In this document: piece after piece, positions 11,083 through 23,094 of the stretch
How the letters are laid out: every line of letters starts with the position of its first letter
How positions within the stretch are numbered: the stretch's first letter is position 1
NCBI GenBank assembly: GCA_014281115.1
Contig: JACONQ010000004.1
Location: forward strand, 2,604,001 to 2,668,000
Source of the DNA: Laburnicola sp. R22_1
Taxonomy: Eukaryota > Ascomycota > Dothideomycetes > Pleosporales > Didymosphaeriaceae
DNA: 64,000 nt
Direction of reading: 5' to 3'
Position numbers and translations under genes: made by a program
Notes under the pieces: generated by a model
Seen by the model: the letters and a program-made list of their open reading frames with translations, nothing else
The model's database searches: none
What the model was told of the DNA's origin: nothing

Positions 11083-14000
11083 ATAGCGCTGTGTCTCCTA
11101 AATTATTCTTTTTTATATTAGAATCTAATAACTTTATAAATTACTTATTAGCTATTATAAACCTAACTATTATAACCTTTTAAATTATTTAAGTAGTAAG
11201 ATTGTGCCTTTAATTCTTAATTACATCCCTACTAGTGTTAAAGACGCGCTTAACACCTATCTATAAAATCTATACTACTAGAATATTCTTTATAACCTAT
11301 ATAAGTTAGGGGTAAAATATTTAATAAACCTTTTATCACGCTAGTATATTAAACCTATTATCCTTTTTAACTATAGGAGTACTTAAGTATATTTCTCCTT
11401 CTATTTAAGTTAGGCCTAAGTTGTAATTAATATCTAGCGTAGCTAAACTTTAGCTAGAGGTAAAGAGGCTACTAGACTATAAACTAGATAGCGAAGGAGG
11501 CTTTTAAAACTATTTACTGCCTTGCAACTATCTTAGGTTAGTATTTAAGACTAAAGTAGGATTCTTAGCTATTAGGCTATTATAGTAATTAAGGTACTCT
11601 AGGAATTATTAGTAATATATGTACTTGTTCTAGGTCTTTTATATTTTATTTTATGCAACTATTAGTATATAACTATAATAAATATCTATAATAATAATAC
11701 TTTATACGCTATAAGCTTTTGTAAAAATCTAATATTATTATATAGGTAAAGAAAAACTCTTCTTCCTACTTATCCTTAAGTAATACTTATACAACTTCTC
11801 TTATTCTATTTTATCTATAGCCTATATAGCTTCTAGCTATCTAATATTATTTAACTCTTTAATAAGCTCATTATTTATCTTATCTAGAAAATTAAAAAGC
11901 TAGTTATATATAAGCTAGATATATAGAACCTAGAGTTTCTAGTTCTTACCTAGGAAGTTTGTAGCCTCCTTAAACTTTTAAAGTATAGAGGTAATTAACT
12001 TGAGATATAACTATTCTAGGGCTAATAGTTAAAGTTTCTTAAGGTCTTTAAAGTCTGCCTTTATAGTATCGCTATAAGTAAAAGTATTTAATCTTCTAGT
12101 TATCTTTATTATAATCTCCTTCTCTAGCTATATATTAATATTTGCCTAAAGCTTTAGTGCGCGCTTGCATATATTATATATAGAGTTCTATCTTATTTAG
12201 ATATCTTAGAGTATAAATAATTACTTCTTTAGTAGTGTGTTACTCTATATTATAAGAAATTACTTAAATTACTATAGTAACTAGTTAATTGCAATGCAAA
12301 TAGCATAGAGCTGTGCGCTAGTTAGTCTATAATAACTTTTTATAATAATAGCTAAAATACCTTATAAAGAGAATTTAGAACAAATATCTGCGCCTAGATT
12401 TTATTTATATATTGCCGCTATAGCGTCTCTCTAGAGTTAAGGTTAATAGACGCTAATAACTTAAGGTAATAGATAATGTCTTAAACTATAAGGTTAATAA
12501 TATAAGCAAGATATAGGATTTTATTCTCTTTTTAATTTTAGATAATATTCTCCTCTAATAGTTTATACTAGACACTCTAAACTAGAGTGCTATTATTACT
12601 AGTATTATTATATATAATTGCTAGAAGCTTTTACGCAGTCCCTATGTTCTTAAGAACCTATAGTACCTATAATGCTATTAATACTCTAGTATAGCTGTTA
12701 CGCATTAGTATAAAGTTAAGTAGCGTTTTCTTAAGTTACTAAGCATTATTAATATAGTAACTATTAATAGCTAGAAAACTAAGGTAATTAGCCGCAGACT
12801 ACGCGTTAAGTAAGATAGAGAGTTTAGTTGCCCTACTAATATTGCTAAGGATAACTACCTTAGTAGTATTAAATTTATTTAGAAATATTTAGCAAAACTT
12901 ATATTAGCTAGTTATTACAGCGTTAGGCCTAAAGAAATAGAGAAAGTATTAAAAGAATAGTTGCTGTACTATTTAGAAGGACTAGTTATTATTAATTACT
13001 ACTTATATAAGTTCAGTTTTAAATACCTATAAAGAGTATATAGGATATAAAATAGCTGTCTGCTTTTTTTATACTAAGAAGTAAAAGTCCTTTTATAAAT
13101 AGGCTTATTCTGCTGTGTATATACTTAGAACCTTATATAGTTAATAAGGTGCTTAGTACTAATTAGCTAGATACTAGTAGAGTTAACGCTTAGGTATTAT
13201 AGTATATAGCTATAGTTAAGATAGAATATATATAGATAACTAGAGGAGTACTTTACGCCCTTCTAAAATATAGTCTAGATAATACCTATATAAAGATAAA
13301 AGTTCTAGTATAGGTTATAGGTTTGTTTATCTTTAGCCTATTAAGTATTAGACTACTACGCGTCCTATATAGAAAATATCTTTTTCCCTATTTCTAACTT
13401 TTAAAAGTCTAAAGGGGGACGTTAGATAAAATAAATTGTTTTACTTTCTAATCTATTAGCCTATAGGACTAGAATTCTGTATCTAAGAAGAGTATTTAGT
13501 AGTAAAGCAACTAGTTTATTAATATAGGGCTGTATATTAATTTCTAGAGTAGGTGTAGTACTTAATATAGTACTTAAGAATATTAGTATAATAAAAAAAT
13601 ATAATAACTAGTTAAATAGTTGTTTAAGAAAATAGTAGTTTAAGAAAAGGATAGAACAAACTAAATTCTATAATATTAAATATAGTAGTATTTAACTAAT
13701 ATTAAGGTTAGCTAGGAATAGTGTGCAGCGTATAGTATACTAATAATAAGTTAGTTTTAGATCTAGACTAGTATATAGCTCTTTATTATAGAGTTAGTTT
13801 TAGGTAGTAATTAGCTTATTACTATACTACTATAGGCGGCATTCTTAGTAACTAGTATATAATTATTAACTATAATAATTAGCTATAGTAAACCTATAAC
13901 TCTAGCTTATTTTATCCTATGTGCTAATTATTATATAAAACTCCCTTAGCACCTAAGCCCCCCTTATTGTCTAAACCCTCCTTAGTATCTAAGCCCCTAA

Positions 14001-16230
14001 GGTCTAAGAAACCCTTAAAGTCTATATTCTTATTTATAATATTAGAGTTGTACCTATCTAGTAGCTTTTAAAAATAAGCCTTAAGCTTCTTTCCATTATT
14101 CTTAATTTTCTCTTTACACTCTTTATTATTATTTTTCTTAATATATACCTTATTACTATTAAGTATACTATCTTTACTATTAAAGATCTTTGTTGTGTGG
14201 AGATTCTAACCAAGGTCGAGTTCGCACTATACACAGAGAGGAGTAAAACAGGAGGCACTAAAATCCAGTACCTACTATCTTTACTATAGTTAATAATATT
14301 AGTAAAAGGACTAAGCTTATAGCAACTAATAATTATTAGCAAAGGTATGTAATAAATAAGTGTAATAAACTTATAATTATTCCTTATTAGTAACTATTAC
14401 TAGCTTTTTAGTAATTAGACCTATATTGCCTACGCTATTATAGAAGTCCTTTTACTCTTTCTTATTAGTCTTACTCTTAAAGCTATTAGTCTTAAGCTTT
14501 CTTAGGTCTGCCTTATATATATTACGTAAGAGCCTTTTATATATACTACTATAACTAAAAATTTATTTACTTATATAACTTTATAGTATAGAAGGGTCTT
14601 TCCCCTTACTAGTAATAATTTTACGCTTAGCTAGGGCTGCTTAGTAGGCCCTTAGATTAACTTTACTCTTAATCTTATCCTACTTCTTATATATAGCTAT
14701 TAGTTTTGCCTCTAACTAGTTGCCTACTTCTTATTAATTAACTAATATATAATACTAGAATATAATAATATACTACTTTTTTAATTTTTAAAGCAGAACT
14801 ATATAAGCTCTTCTTCTTTTTATATAAGCTATTAATACTTTTACGCTTTAGAGAGTAGTTAGTAGTCTTTATTATTATAAAGCTTTTTCTTAAGCTAATA
14901 TTATACAGCTTAATTAGCTAATTTAGCAAAGTCGAGTGCCTTTGCTTCTTTACTATAAAGTATATTACAAAACCTCTATATAATAGTATAGGCGCTATTA
15001 CTAAGTACACTATTAAATAGCACTTTATAGTTAGTAAAATAACCTTTTTAAGAGCTACCTTATCTATAATATAAAAGAATAGTGCTAACCTCTTTATTTC
15101 TAGATATAAAGCCCTATCTATATTAGTATATAGTAAAATAAAAGGCTATAATTACTAGATACCTTAGTAAGACCCTCCTACTTATTGCGCTTAAAATTTG
15201 CTAGTATCTATAGGCTGCTGCTTAAAAGGCCCTTTAGAACGTTAGAAGACTCTTCTTTAATAGATACTATAGTATAGAGTGTAATAATAATATATAATAA
15301 CTATAATTAACATTATAGAAATAATAAAAATATTATTATTATTATAAAAGTAGCTATAGGGGCCTATACGTATAAGCAAGGCGCTAATAACACTAGTGTG
15401 TTTTCTTTACTTACTTTACTACCTACTTAGCTACTCTACCTTACTACCCTCCAAACTACTTTTTTAATACTTTATAGTCTTAACTACTATATAACCTTAA
15501 TTTCTAAGATAATAGTATATACTAGGCTATCTAGATACTTTAAACTAGTTACTAGTAGATCTTAAGTAAAAAAAAAGAAGCTACTAGCTACTAAGGCTGC
15601 GTAAAAGGCGCCTTGTAAAATACTACCTATTATATTAAAGAGAAAGCACTACTAAAAGCTAGGCAGTATATTATTATTATAGCTATTTATTATATATATA
15701 TTCTAATAATATATAGCTATTATACTTAGGAAAATTAAAAAGTACTAAAAGAGTATTAAGCCCCTTATTAGGAAAATGCTATTTTGCCGCCTTATTAAGA
15801 AAATAGCGTAAGATAATAATAAGAAAGATCTGCGCTTCTACTTTACTACGCTAGCTGCTCTCTAAAAAGTAATAGAGGCTTTTCTAGTTAGAATATTTAA
15901 AGGTATTTCTTTATACTACTCTACTTCTACTATAAAATAAATACTAATATTAACACTATTTATATAAAATAGGTTACTATATAGGCTAAGAATATATAGC
16001 TAGCAGATAGATACCATAAGAAGTATATAGATACTAGATAAATAGTAAGGCGCTTAGTTAGATTTAGAATAGCTAGGCGTTTAGTTAGGTTTAATATATA
16101 TATTTAACACTAAAGCTATACTTTTACTATAATAAGTAAATATAATAATTACTACTATAATAATAAGAGTATTTTTAATAGTAATTTACTATAAAAAATT
16201 ATATACAGCTAATAAAAAATATAATTAGTT
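11083..16230. other. RIP-degraded AT-rich block, elements not identified
   Basis: About 5 kb of very low GC with stops in all frames and no credible gene. The texture (TA-rich, few CpA/TpG words, many CTA/TAG) is that of RIP relics like the chromovirus to the left, but I could not read a conserved transposon domain on either strand. It contains one small island of ordinary composition (14,181-14,272). Confidence 0.6.
14166..14287. repeat. 15-bp direct repeat flanking a 92-bp unmutated island
   Basis: TACTATCTTTACTAT occurs at 14,166-14,180 and 14,273-14,287. The 92 bp between them has ordinary base composition (it includes GGTCGAGTTCGCAC and CAGGAGGCACTAAAATCCAG), unlike the surrounding AT-rich DNA. 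It looks like a late insertion or a locally spared piece. Source unknown. Confidence 0.6.
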
Positions 16231-16231
16231 A

Positions 16232-16398
16232 GACCTAATATAACCTAGTCTATGCAACCCTAACATAACCTATAGCCTATACAATTCTAACCTAATCTAT
16301 ACCTATTACTAGCGCAAAATCTATAGGTAGAGGTTAGATTAGGGTTAGGGTCTTATGTAAGAAAATCTAACCCTAACCTAATCTATACCTATTTGCTA
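16232..16398. repeat. Telomere-like repeat cluster in mixed orientation
   Basis: Contains CCCTAACATAACC and CTAACCCTAACCTAATC words (C-rich strand) and, between them, GGTTAGATTAGGGTTAGGGT (G-rich strand), so the cluster is internally inverted. Related to the tandem cluster at 9,085-9,232 and next to the second copy of the 28-bp direct repeat (16,411-16,438). Confidence 0.65.
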
Positions 16399-16410
16399 GC
16401 CTATTTATTA

Positions 16411-16438
16411 TATATAGTAGTAATATCTACTTACTAAC
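16411..16438. repeat. 28-bp direct repeat, right copy
   Basis: Same word as at 8,973-9,000. The pair could mark the two ends of a 7.4-kb AT-rich unit into which the Tc1/mariner element later jumped. Confidence 0.7.
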
Positions 16439-16588
16439 TCTATAAAGGTTTAATTTGCTATCCTCTTATATATAGAGAATAGGATATAATTAAATAAATT
16501 ATATAGCTAATAATAACTTATATAATCTATCTTTACTCTTACTAATTTATAGTTAAAAATTAGTTAACTACTAATTAGTATTAAAGAG

Positions 16589-16712
16589 GTACTCTATAGC
16601 TAGCTATATAGATATTAATATTTAATACTCTATACTAGCAAGTGCAAAAAGTGCTCTACAGCTAGCTATATAGATATTAATATCTAATACTCAATACTAA
16701 TAAGTATAGAAA
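16589..16712 (+). repeat. 62-bp tandem duplication near the compartment border
   Basis: Two adjacent copies of about 62 bp, each starting GTRCTCTAYAGCTAGCTATA and continuing with a TAGATATTAATAT-like core. The first runs from about 16,589 and the second from about 16,651. They differ mostly by transitions. Confidence 0.7.
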
Positions 16713-16979
16713 GTATGTGTGGCGTTATATTAACTACCTAGGGGTAGCACGACAAAGGCTTTCATCTTAAATAATATGACAAAAAAAGCAGAGCCCTCTG
16801 CTTAGTAATTAAAAAGAGCGTAAAAAAGGTAGTGATCACATAGAAAGTATATAAAGTAATTATATAAGGAAAAAAATAATATAATAAAACTAACTTTAGT
16901 AATAATTACTTATATCTAGAAGGGGTGCAAATAAAAAAGAAAAGATCCTATAGCGCATAAGCCGCAGCGCATAGGTATC

Positions 16980-18216
16980 ACGTAATCCCTATGTAATACT
17001 ATCGTGCGGCAACATTAAAACCTCAACACCCTCAGGTGCCCTTGCCCGTACAGTGTACGGACAAAAAGGGAATGCCACAACCACATCATACGGTACGAGC
17101 CCTCGCCAGATTCGGACGCCATTCGCGTACGGAGGATAGGACCGGCGAGTAACTCAGACGCTGTGTTGTACGCTGAGCTGGAGATCGAGTCACGACGCAC
17201 GCGACGTTTGTGGAGCGCGACTGCGACGTCTGGAATGTATGGCGTAACCCTATGATATTTAAAAGATAGTTTAGGTAGCACCAAGGGATGACAGTTACAA
17301 GTTACAACAAAGCTGAATTGTGTATAGTGTGGCTGCTCCACCGTCCGAAAACCTCTTTAAGAAGTCTTGGAGTTCCTGAATCTGCCAGTTGAGCTCGGCT
17401 GGGCAAAGCGCCCAACTACATCGGACATCTTCGGCCGCAAGCAGTAACCACTTGTTGCAACCGACACGATTTTGTCGGTGGAAGGGGCCGAAATTTTTTT
17501 TTTCGGGCGATATGTGACTTATAAGGAGCTAAACCAAAGTTTAACTAGATGCGCATATACTACAACTATACTTCCATCGCATGCAACTCTATATTATACT
17601 TTGCTAGTAAGGGGAGCTATAGCAATATTAAAAGGTAGTGTGCGCTGGCATGTCTCCAACAGCTGCATTTGCTCATCCACAACCACAATTCGGATAACAA
17701 AGCAGTAACCATTGTGACACTGACTGCTAGCCAGGCTGATAGAGCGTCAAGAATGTAAATTACACGCAATTCCTTGCATAGCATCAAGGTCGGATAACTC
17801 AGCGAAGCCTTTGTGGATGATGAGTTATCGAGTTAACTAGCAAAATATAGAACAATCAAGAGTCAAGTCATAGCGCCTGTGAGTTCTCGTAATAAATTTT
17901 TCATGATCTACCGCATAAAGAGCATTTCCAGTTCCTGGCAGATGTGTATGAACACTGTGCTCCCTATGTATGTAAAGACGCAGAGTTTCCCAATTCCTAT
18001 GTTTGACTATCACGTGCCCATGATCAGTCCAGCAAAGCTGTGGATGAATTCCACTACCCACGCCCTAGCTCATTCTGCCTTGCACGCCGAGGCTATCCTC
18101 ATAGCCTGTTGGCTCGACAGGTTCCATTATGTATTTCCCCGTGGACTTTCTTGAAACGGATGAATGCCCTTTTGAACACGATCATTGGAGATGCTGTTTT
18201 GTCCAAGGAAGCCTCA
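16980..18216. other. Border region after the AT-rich block, no supported gene
   Basis: Composition rises to normal within a few tens of bases around 16,980-17,010, although AT-rich patches recur at 17,520-17,630. Several frames of 70-110 codons exist on both strands but overlap each other and show no domain or splice logic. The last few hundred bases may be the 3' untranslated region of the BTB gene. Confidence 0.5.
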
Positions 18217-19014
18217 TCAATCGCTTTCTGTTGGAATGGCTTCCATGTATGCTGATAGTCCCGCATTAAGCGTGTATTTGGTCGGCGGATGGGCTTTTCG
18301 ATTTGCCAAGAAGAGGTCCATGATGGCTTCTTTTGGGATAGTATGCAGATGCTCGCTCAAGCCTATTTCCAAATCGTCTTGGGTGCGGCATAGGAGACAG
18401 TCAATCAGGATACGTCGGCAGGGACTTCCAACGGGGGTGCCCTCGTATACAAGAGGAATATGAAAGCAAGAAGGAACATGCCTCTCCTTGTTGCGGATCT
18501 TCCCTTGCTGTTCGAAAACCTCAGCCACTACAGCATTTTTGAGGGAGATATCTAGAAGCTTTTCGCCAAGTATATAAAGCTGGAAAAGGTTTGTGTAAAG
18601 CGTTTCCATCATAACAGTGAGCTTGTTCATGGATTCGGGTGTCTTATTAGTAGGGTTATCAACTTTTGGGTCGAGGGTACCAAGCTTCCCTGTGTATACA
18701 TGGTCGAGGTATAGTGCAAAGATTTCGGGTCGGTCTTCTGGTAAGTCGATAGTACGAGTATGCGCCTCTTTCCAGTCGCCGTTGAGAGCGGCGCGAAAGA
18801 ATTCGGAACGGCCGGTCAAGAAACTCTCATGAGCCGCAAAGCTTTTTTGGTTTGGCTCTTTACCGACGCGGATAGTTACTATTGTAGCCCGGTCGTAGCT
18901 GCTGCAGAAAAGTCAGTTCAACTGGAGTCACGGGTAGCGCAGCAGACCTCGGGACGGGACGTCTCACCTCATGCAGCTCCCATTGGGAGTGCGTCCAGAG
19001 CTTGAGGTCGACAT
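18217..19014 (-). CDS. BTB/POZ domain protein
   Basis: Two exons, complement(18217..18901, 18968..19014), 243 aa. The intron (66 bp) begins GTGAG and ends CTGCAG, and joining restores MSS|SYDRAT in frame. Residues about 20-100 form a BTB/POZ fold: TIVTIRVGKEPNQKSFAAHE, then SEFFRAALNGDWKEA and PEIFALYLDHVYTG. This pattern is typical of the large family of small fungal BTB proteins. BTB domains mediate dimerisation and often recruit Cullin-3 ubiquitin ligases. No second domain (MATH, Kelch, zinc finger) is visible, so the partner is unknown. The 3' half is helical and unassigned. It is the first intact gene after the AT-rich block. The start was chosen because no in-frame ATG exists in exon 2 upstream of the BTB core, while ATG at 19,014 joins cleanly. 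Confidence 0.8.
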
Positions 19015-20094
19015 TCTCGAACTGTCTTAATCAGATTATCGTAGTTGTCTCGGAGAGGCGTGCGGAAGAAGAGATTAAAAACTCAAAAGAAGAATTGCGT
19101 GAGGTAGCGAAGATTTCCCACACTACATCTAAGACCAAGAGCCGAGAATTTAAAGTGAAGGTGAAGGTGACGGTGAATGCGAGCGTTCTGTGCATCTGCT
19201 GCGCTCCGACTAATTGCATGCGCGCTCACCGGGGAGCCGTACCAACAGTAGCGACGAGGGTCGCTACCAAACTAGCAAGCAGTTAACGCGTCACATGTAC
19301 TTACAGCATGTGAGTATATAGTAGTTACTAACATATACACAGGCATAGTGCATCTAACTAATATTATATAATTAATAACTAAGCGTACACGCTTACTACA
19401 GCCGGCTAACGTCCCTCTTGGTGAGAATAGCCTACGGAAAAAAAAATTTAACTCTTGAGAATGAGCAGAGAAACGATCAACTACCCTGATGGTTGTGTAC
19501 TTCCGCTGCACAAAGACTGACTCATCTGGTTATGAATAATGAAAACGACGGTTCGCGGTACCATTCAAGCCAAGCATCAAAATGCCATACCAAACCCAGC
19601 GTCAATCCAATGCCTCAAAATTTACCATGCTCATCGCTTCTGCGATGCTTATATTTACGTCTGTGTTCCTCGTCCCCACGTCTGTGTTGCTTGTCTCCAC
19701 ACTTGTGTTGCTTCCAAACCCCACAAATACCTAGTCTTTGAACCAAGTTACCAAAGGTCGGCGACATTTCCGTTCGTCGAGGAGGGCGATTGAAAGTTCA
19801 AACAGCAAATCCACAGGCCAACCCACGACCCCCAAGATCCAACCACCTCGACCGCAGTACATATACAGGTCGACAACAAATTCCCGAGCAACAGACCCAC
19901 TCTTCGTACCTCGGTACAGTATTCCGACCACCGAGAGACCGTGCGACTAGACGTTGTAGCTTCAGCGCGACCAAACAAGGGGTTGATAAGCTACCTCCAA
20001 GCACTCTTGCGCCGTGGTGCGTTGTACATGATAGGATCAAGGCCAGGGCGATTAGCACCTCCATGCAGTTATCCTTGGTGTGGGCGTCTTCAAG
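19015..20094. other. Intergenic, no supported gene
   Basis: Short overlapping frames on both strands (for example around 19,731-20,129) lack domains and consistent coding character. An AT-rich patch lies at 19,300-19,400. The stretch presumably holds the BTB gene promoter. Confidence 0.4.
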
Positions 20095-20397
20095 TCACCC
20101 AGCGAGAACGTAGACTTTCGCCGCGATAATGTGTTCTCCAGGCTCAGACAAGTCGGTGTGTTCTGTAACCTGCGCAAAGGCTAGAGTATCAATGAAGAAG
20201 ACACCTTTGTATGGGGTATTGCCCATGATGAGCATCGTGACGTCGGACGGGTCCATGTTGAATACAAGACGAATTTTTCGGCACGTGTTGCTGTATTCTG
20301 AAGCGAGTTCCCCCAGGACATGCAATGCACAGTCCAGTTTCTCGAGCGGGCGGTATAGCGCCAAGGTGGCCGTCCGTGTTGTCTTGCCTGTTTGCAT
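20095..20397 (-). CDS. Possible small protein, unknown function
   Basis: An uninterrupted frame of 100 codons from ATG 20,397. The middle part (LALYRPLEKLDCALHVLGEL, then IRLVFNMDP..VTMLIMGN and GVFFIDTLAFAQVTEH) has the mixed hydrophobic/charged texture of a folded protein rather than a chance frame. I recognise no family. It lies 190 bp downstream of the 783-aa gene on the same strand and could be an independent small gene or the remnant of a larger one. A competing frame on the same strand overlaps it, so support is weak. Confidence 0.35.
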   Translation of the reverse strand: MQTGKTTRTATLALYRPLEKLDCALHVLGELASEYSNTCRKIRLVFNMDPSDVTMLIMGNTPYKGVFFIDTLAFAQVTEHTDLSEPGEHIIAAKVYVLAG

Positions 20398-20590
20398 AGT
20401 GTGATGGAAAGTGCTTTGCTTGCGTGATGCCAGGCAAGTGCGATGCCAGACCCTTCGAACCCCGACCCTTCTCTTTCCAAGCTTGTGAATATCTCACACC
20501 AATTATGAGACACAAATTTGGGCTGTGCAGATGAACATTACCTATTGTTGAGGTTCGTACTGTTATACGAACGAGTGAAAGGGTATAGTC

Positions 20591-23094
20591 TCATAAGCGA
20601 ACCTCAGAACCGTCCTCAGGCAGCGATCCCATCACCATGTTTCTAGCAGTCGCTCTATCCCGTTCCGTATGGTAGTTCCGTAGTCTCAAGCTGCTGATCT
20701 GTCGAACTTCTCCAAACACGCCCTGGTGTCGGTCGAGCACACACCTAGAGAGGTCGTGTTGCATTTTCACATTGCATGAGCAGGGGCCGCCGGCGAATTT
20801 GTAGCGTTCTGGAAGGGATGTCAGCACACAGAGATCACACAGATGTCTGTCCATAAGAAGGGTACGTACCTTCCATGCTCTGGAAACTAAGTGACACCCT
20901 GGTAAGATTGTGCCAACTCGAGTCTGGGGCATTTTCCCTCTGCTCTACTCCGAGCGCGGCGATGTTCCAACTAGAGAGCCCTTGGTCTGCGTCCCACCGC
21001 CGTGCCAGCAGAGAACCTTTTGTCCGCTCGATGCAGCTGACAGTACACTTGCTGTTTGATGTTCTGCATTTGCAGCGTTCTCGCTTCACATTGGTCAAGT
21101 CGTCGACCTCGATAGCAACCAATGCAAGTTTCGCCTTGGCATCCTAAGTTCGGGTTGACAGGTTAACAGTTGCTCTACTTATGAACGCGACGCGGAGTGA
21201 GATCAATACCAAGTGGTAGGCCAGAATTACGCACCTTGCTTTTCAAAAAGAGGACGAGGAGCGGCTTCGTCGGTTTCTCGTGCAGACGCGCTTTGCCTTG
21301 GCCCGTATCGATTGTAGAAACAGAGCTAGCCGTACGTCGCGATGTGCCAGTTGCGCTGGTGATAATGCTTGCACTTCGGTTCCTCACATAGGCACTGGAT
21401 CTAAGGCTGCTATAGACTGTGCTCCGATTTAGTTCCAGAGTTGGAATCTGTTGACTGGTGTTTGATATTATCGAAGGGTAGGTAACGCCGCTCGAGGTCG
21501 GACTTGAAGGTGCGGCTACAATGCCATTACCCGAAGATACAGACGAGTACCGGCGAATAGCATCGCTGCTTCTCATCTCTCCTCCAGGACTGTGAGGATC
21601 ATTCGTTAAAGATGTCTCCCTACCAGGAGCCACGCTTTGAGTCTCGGAGGCATTGGGAGAATTGGCGGCTGATGAGTTGTGGAATGGTTTTGGTAGCCAC
21701 AGCTGTATCCGACCATGTTCTTCGACGGGAGTTGACTGACCGGAAATGATAAACTGGACATTTACCATAGCCTGGTCATAACGCTCGTATACCTGATAAC
21801 CTGTGAACAGGCGCTGGAGCCGGTAAATGTGCTTGAGATCTTGGAATGTAGGATTAGTCCAATTGCTACCCGATTGGATGAGAAATTCCAAGGCTTTTGG
21901 CCTGGAACTTGGAGTGGCGTATATCGGGGTGAGGTTCACTGTCTTCAAGTCGATCTCCATCTTAAAGCCTGGGCAGCGAGCTGTTTTCGAAAGACTAATA
22001 TTATCCGTGACAACTTCGACAACACGATACCGTGTTGGTTCTATTTTGTACACGGAAATGTAGCGTTTAGCATACTGGGGACTAGGCAAAGGAATTTTCA
22101 ATACTTCTTCGATGTGTGATTCGAAGTGTGGAGAAATTAGTGTTGCAATGCTATCTTCTACCCAAATGGAGTAGTCATCGGGGAACTTGAGGTCGTTCAA
22201 GTCGGGCACAAGTAATCCTTGTGGTCCAGGGACGTTGAATCGCTGACACTGGACAGATACATCTTCTCTGAGTTGTGCGATGTATCCAGGCCACTGAGAA
22301 TCTCTGGTCACGCCCTCCAATGCGCTGCTCTTCTGAAGACATTCCAATATCCAAATGCATTTGAGGAGGTTCAAATATTGTTTCGCAGATGGAGTGCGCT
22401 CGTCCAGAAAGCGTCCAGGGGTGAATGTTTTCGTGCTTTCCTCGAAGTGTGCCACCAAAGCGTCAGCGCCCGCTTGTAGTGGGAAGCAATCTGGTGCAAT
22501 GATTTCAGGGTGCAACCCTTCCGCTGCAGCTCTAAATCGATCCTCTATGTCTGAGGATGTTGCTAGTAGCATAGAATTGCCGCTCTCCTGATTGGAAATT
22601 GCTTGCCCTACGTCAGGGATAAGAAGACCTTGGAGATGAAGGACACTTTGATGGACGGCATCGATGCGCGCTGTTAGGTCGCGGTGTATTTCGGAAAGCA
22701 GACTCAACTCAAGGGGTTTTAGAAGTATCGTGATTTTGGAGTTATGAGCATCGAGCCTTTTCCGCAGATGATCAACCTTTGGTTGTATCATTAGATTCCA
22801 TTCCAAGTTGTACGCGAAGCTGCTAGCCGTACGAAATTCGCGGTTCTCCTCGAGCAATCTTTTGCAGTCTTCCAAAGTTGCGTGGTAGTCGCCAATAATG
22901 TCGTCCAAGGAGGAAAGATCCCAGTGCTTTGATCTTGTGAGGCTTCTGGAATTACGGGCCCACGTCGTTTTCGCATTTTCGACGACGCGCAAGATGTTGT
23001 GCAGATTGTCCGAAAGATTCCGGATGTCGTTTCCGAATTCCTGGTACTGGTGGCCTGTTGTGGTGTTTGGATTAGCTGTAATCGTGAACTTCAT
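20591..23094 (-). CDS. Fungal conserved protein of unknown function, 783 aa
   Basis: Three exons, complement(20591..20808, 20870..21143, 21235..23094). Introns of 61 and 91 bp start GTACGT and GTGCGT and end CCAG and TTAG, and joining gives FLKSK|DAKAKLALVAIEVD and SMEE|RYKFAGGP in phase. Residues about 15-170 are helical, with the motif QYQEFGNDIRNLSDNL and LEWNLMIQPKVDHLRKRL, resembling the N-terminal helical segment of a fungal protein group often found beside or within NLR-like genes. Residues about 470-600 are Ser/Thr-rich and probably disordered. The last 160 residues contain Cys-rich pieces (CKCRTSNSKC, CSCN) that could bind metal. No nucleotide-binding or enzymatic motif is visible. 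Function unknown. Divergent from the permease gene (732 bp between starts). Confidence 0.8.

Noticed and set aside
14058..14342. 94-codon minus-strand frame
   Set aside because: It runs through the unmutated island and AT-rich flanks. The composition is Ile/Leu/Tyr/Ser-biased with no domain.
17015..17341. 108-codon minus-strand frame at the compartment border
   Set aside because: No domain, no splice continuation and no recognisable family. Could be a decayed gene but cannot be supported.
17837..18255. Several 71-91-codon frames on both strands
   Set aside because: They overlap one another and the likely 3' part of the BTB gene, with no protein-like features.
19731..20129. Six overlapping frames of 62-107 codons on both strands
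   Set aside because: Mutually overlapping open frames in GC-normal sequence without domain evidence. None is preferable to the others.
20440..20480. GGTTCGA-type word on the minus strand resembling a tRNA T-loop
   Set aside because: The flanking five-base stems do not pair and no acceptor or anticodon stem follows.
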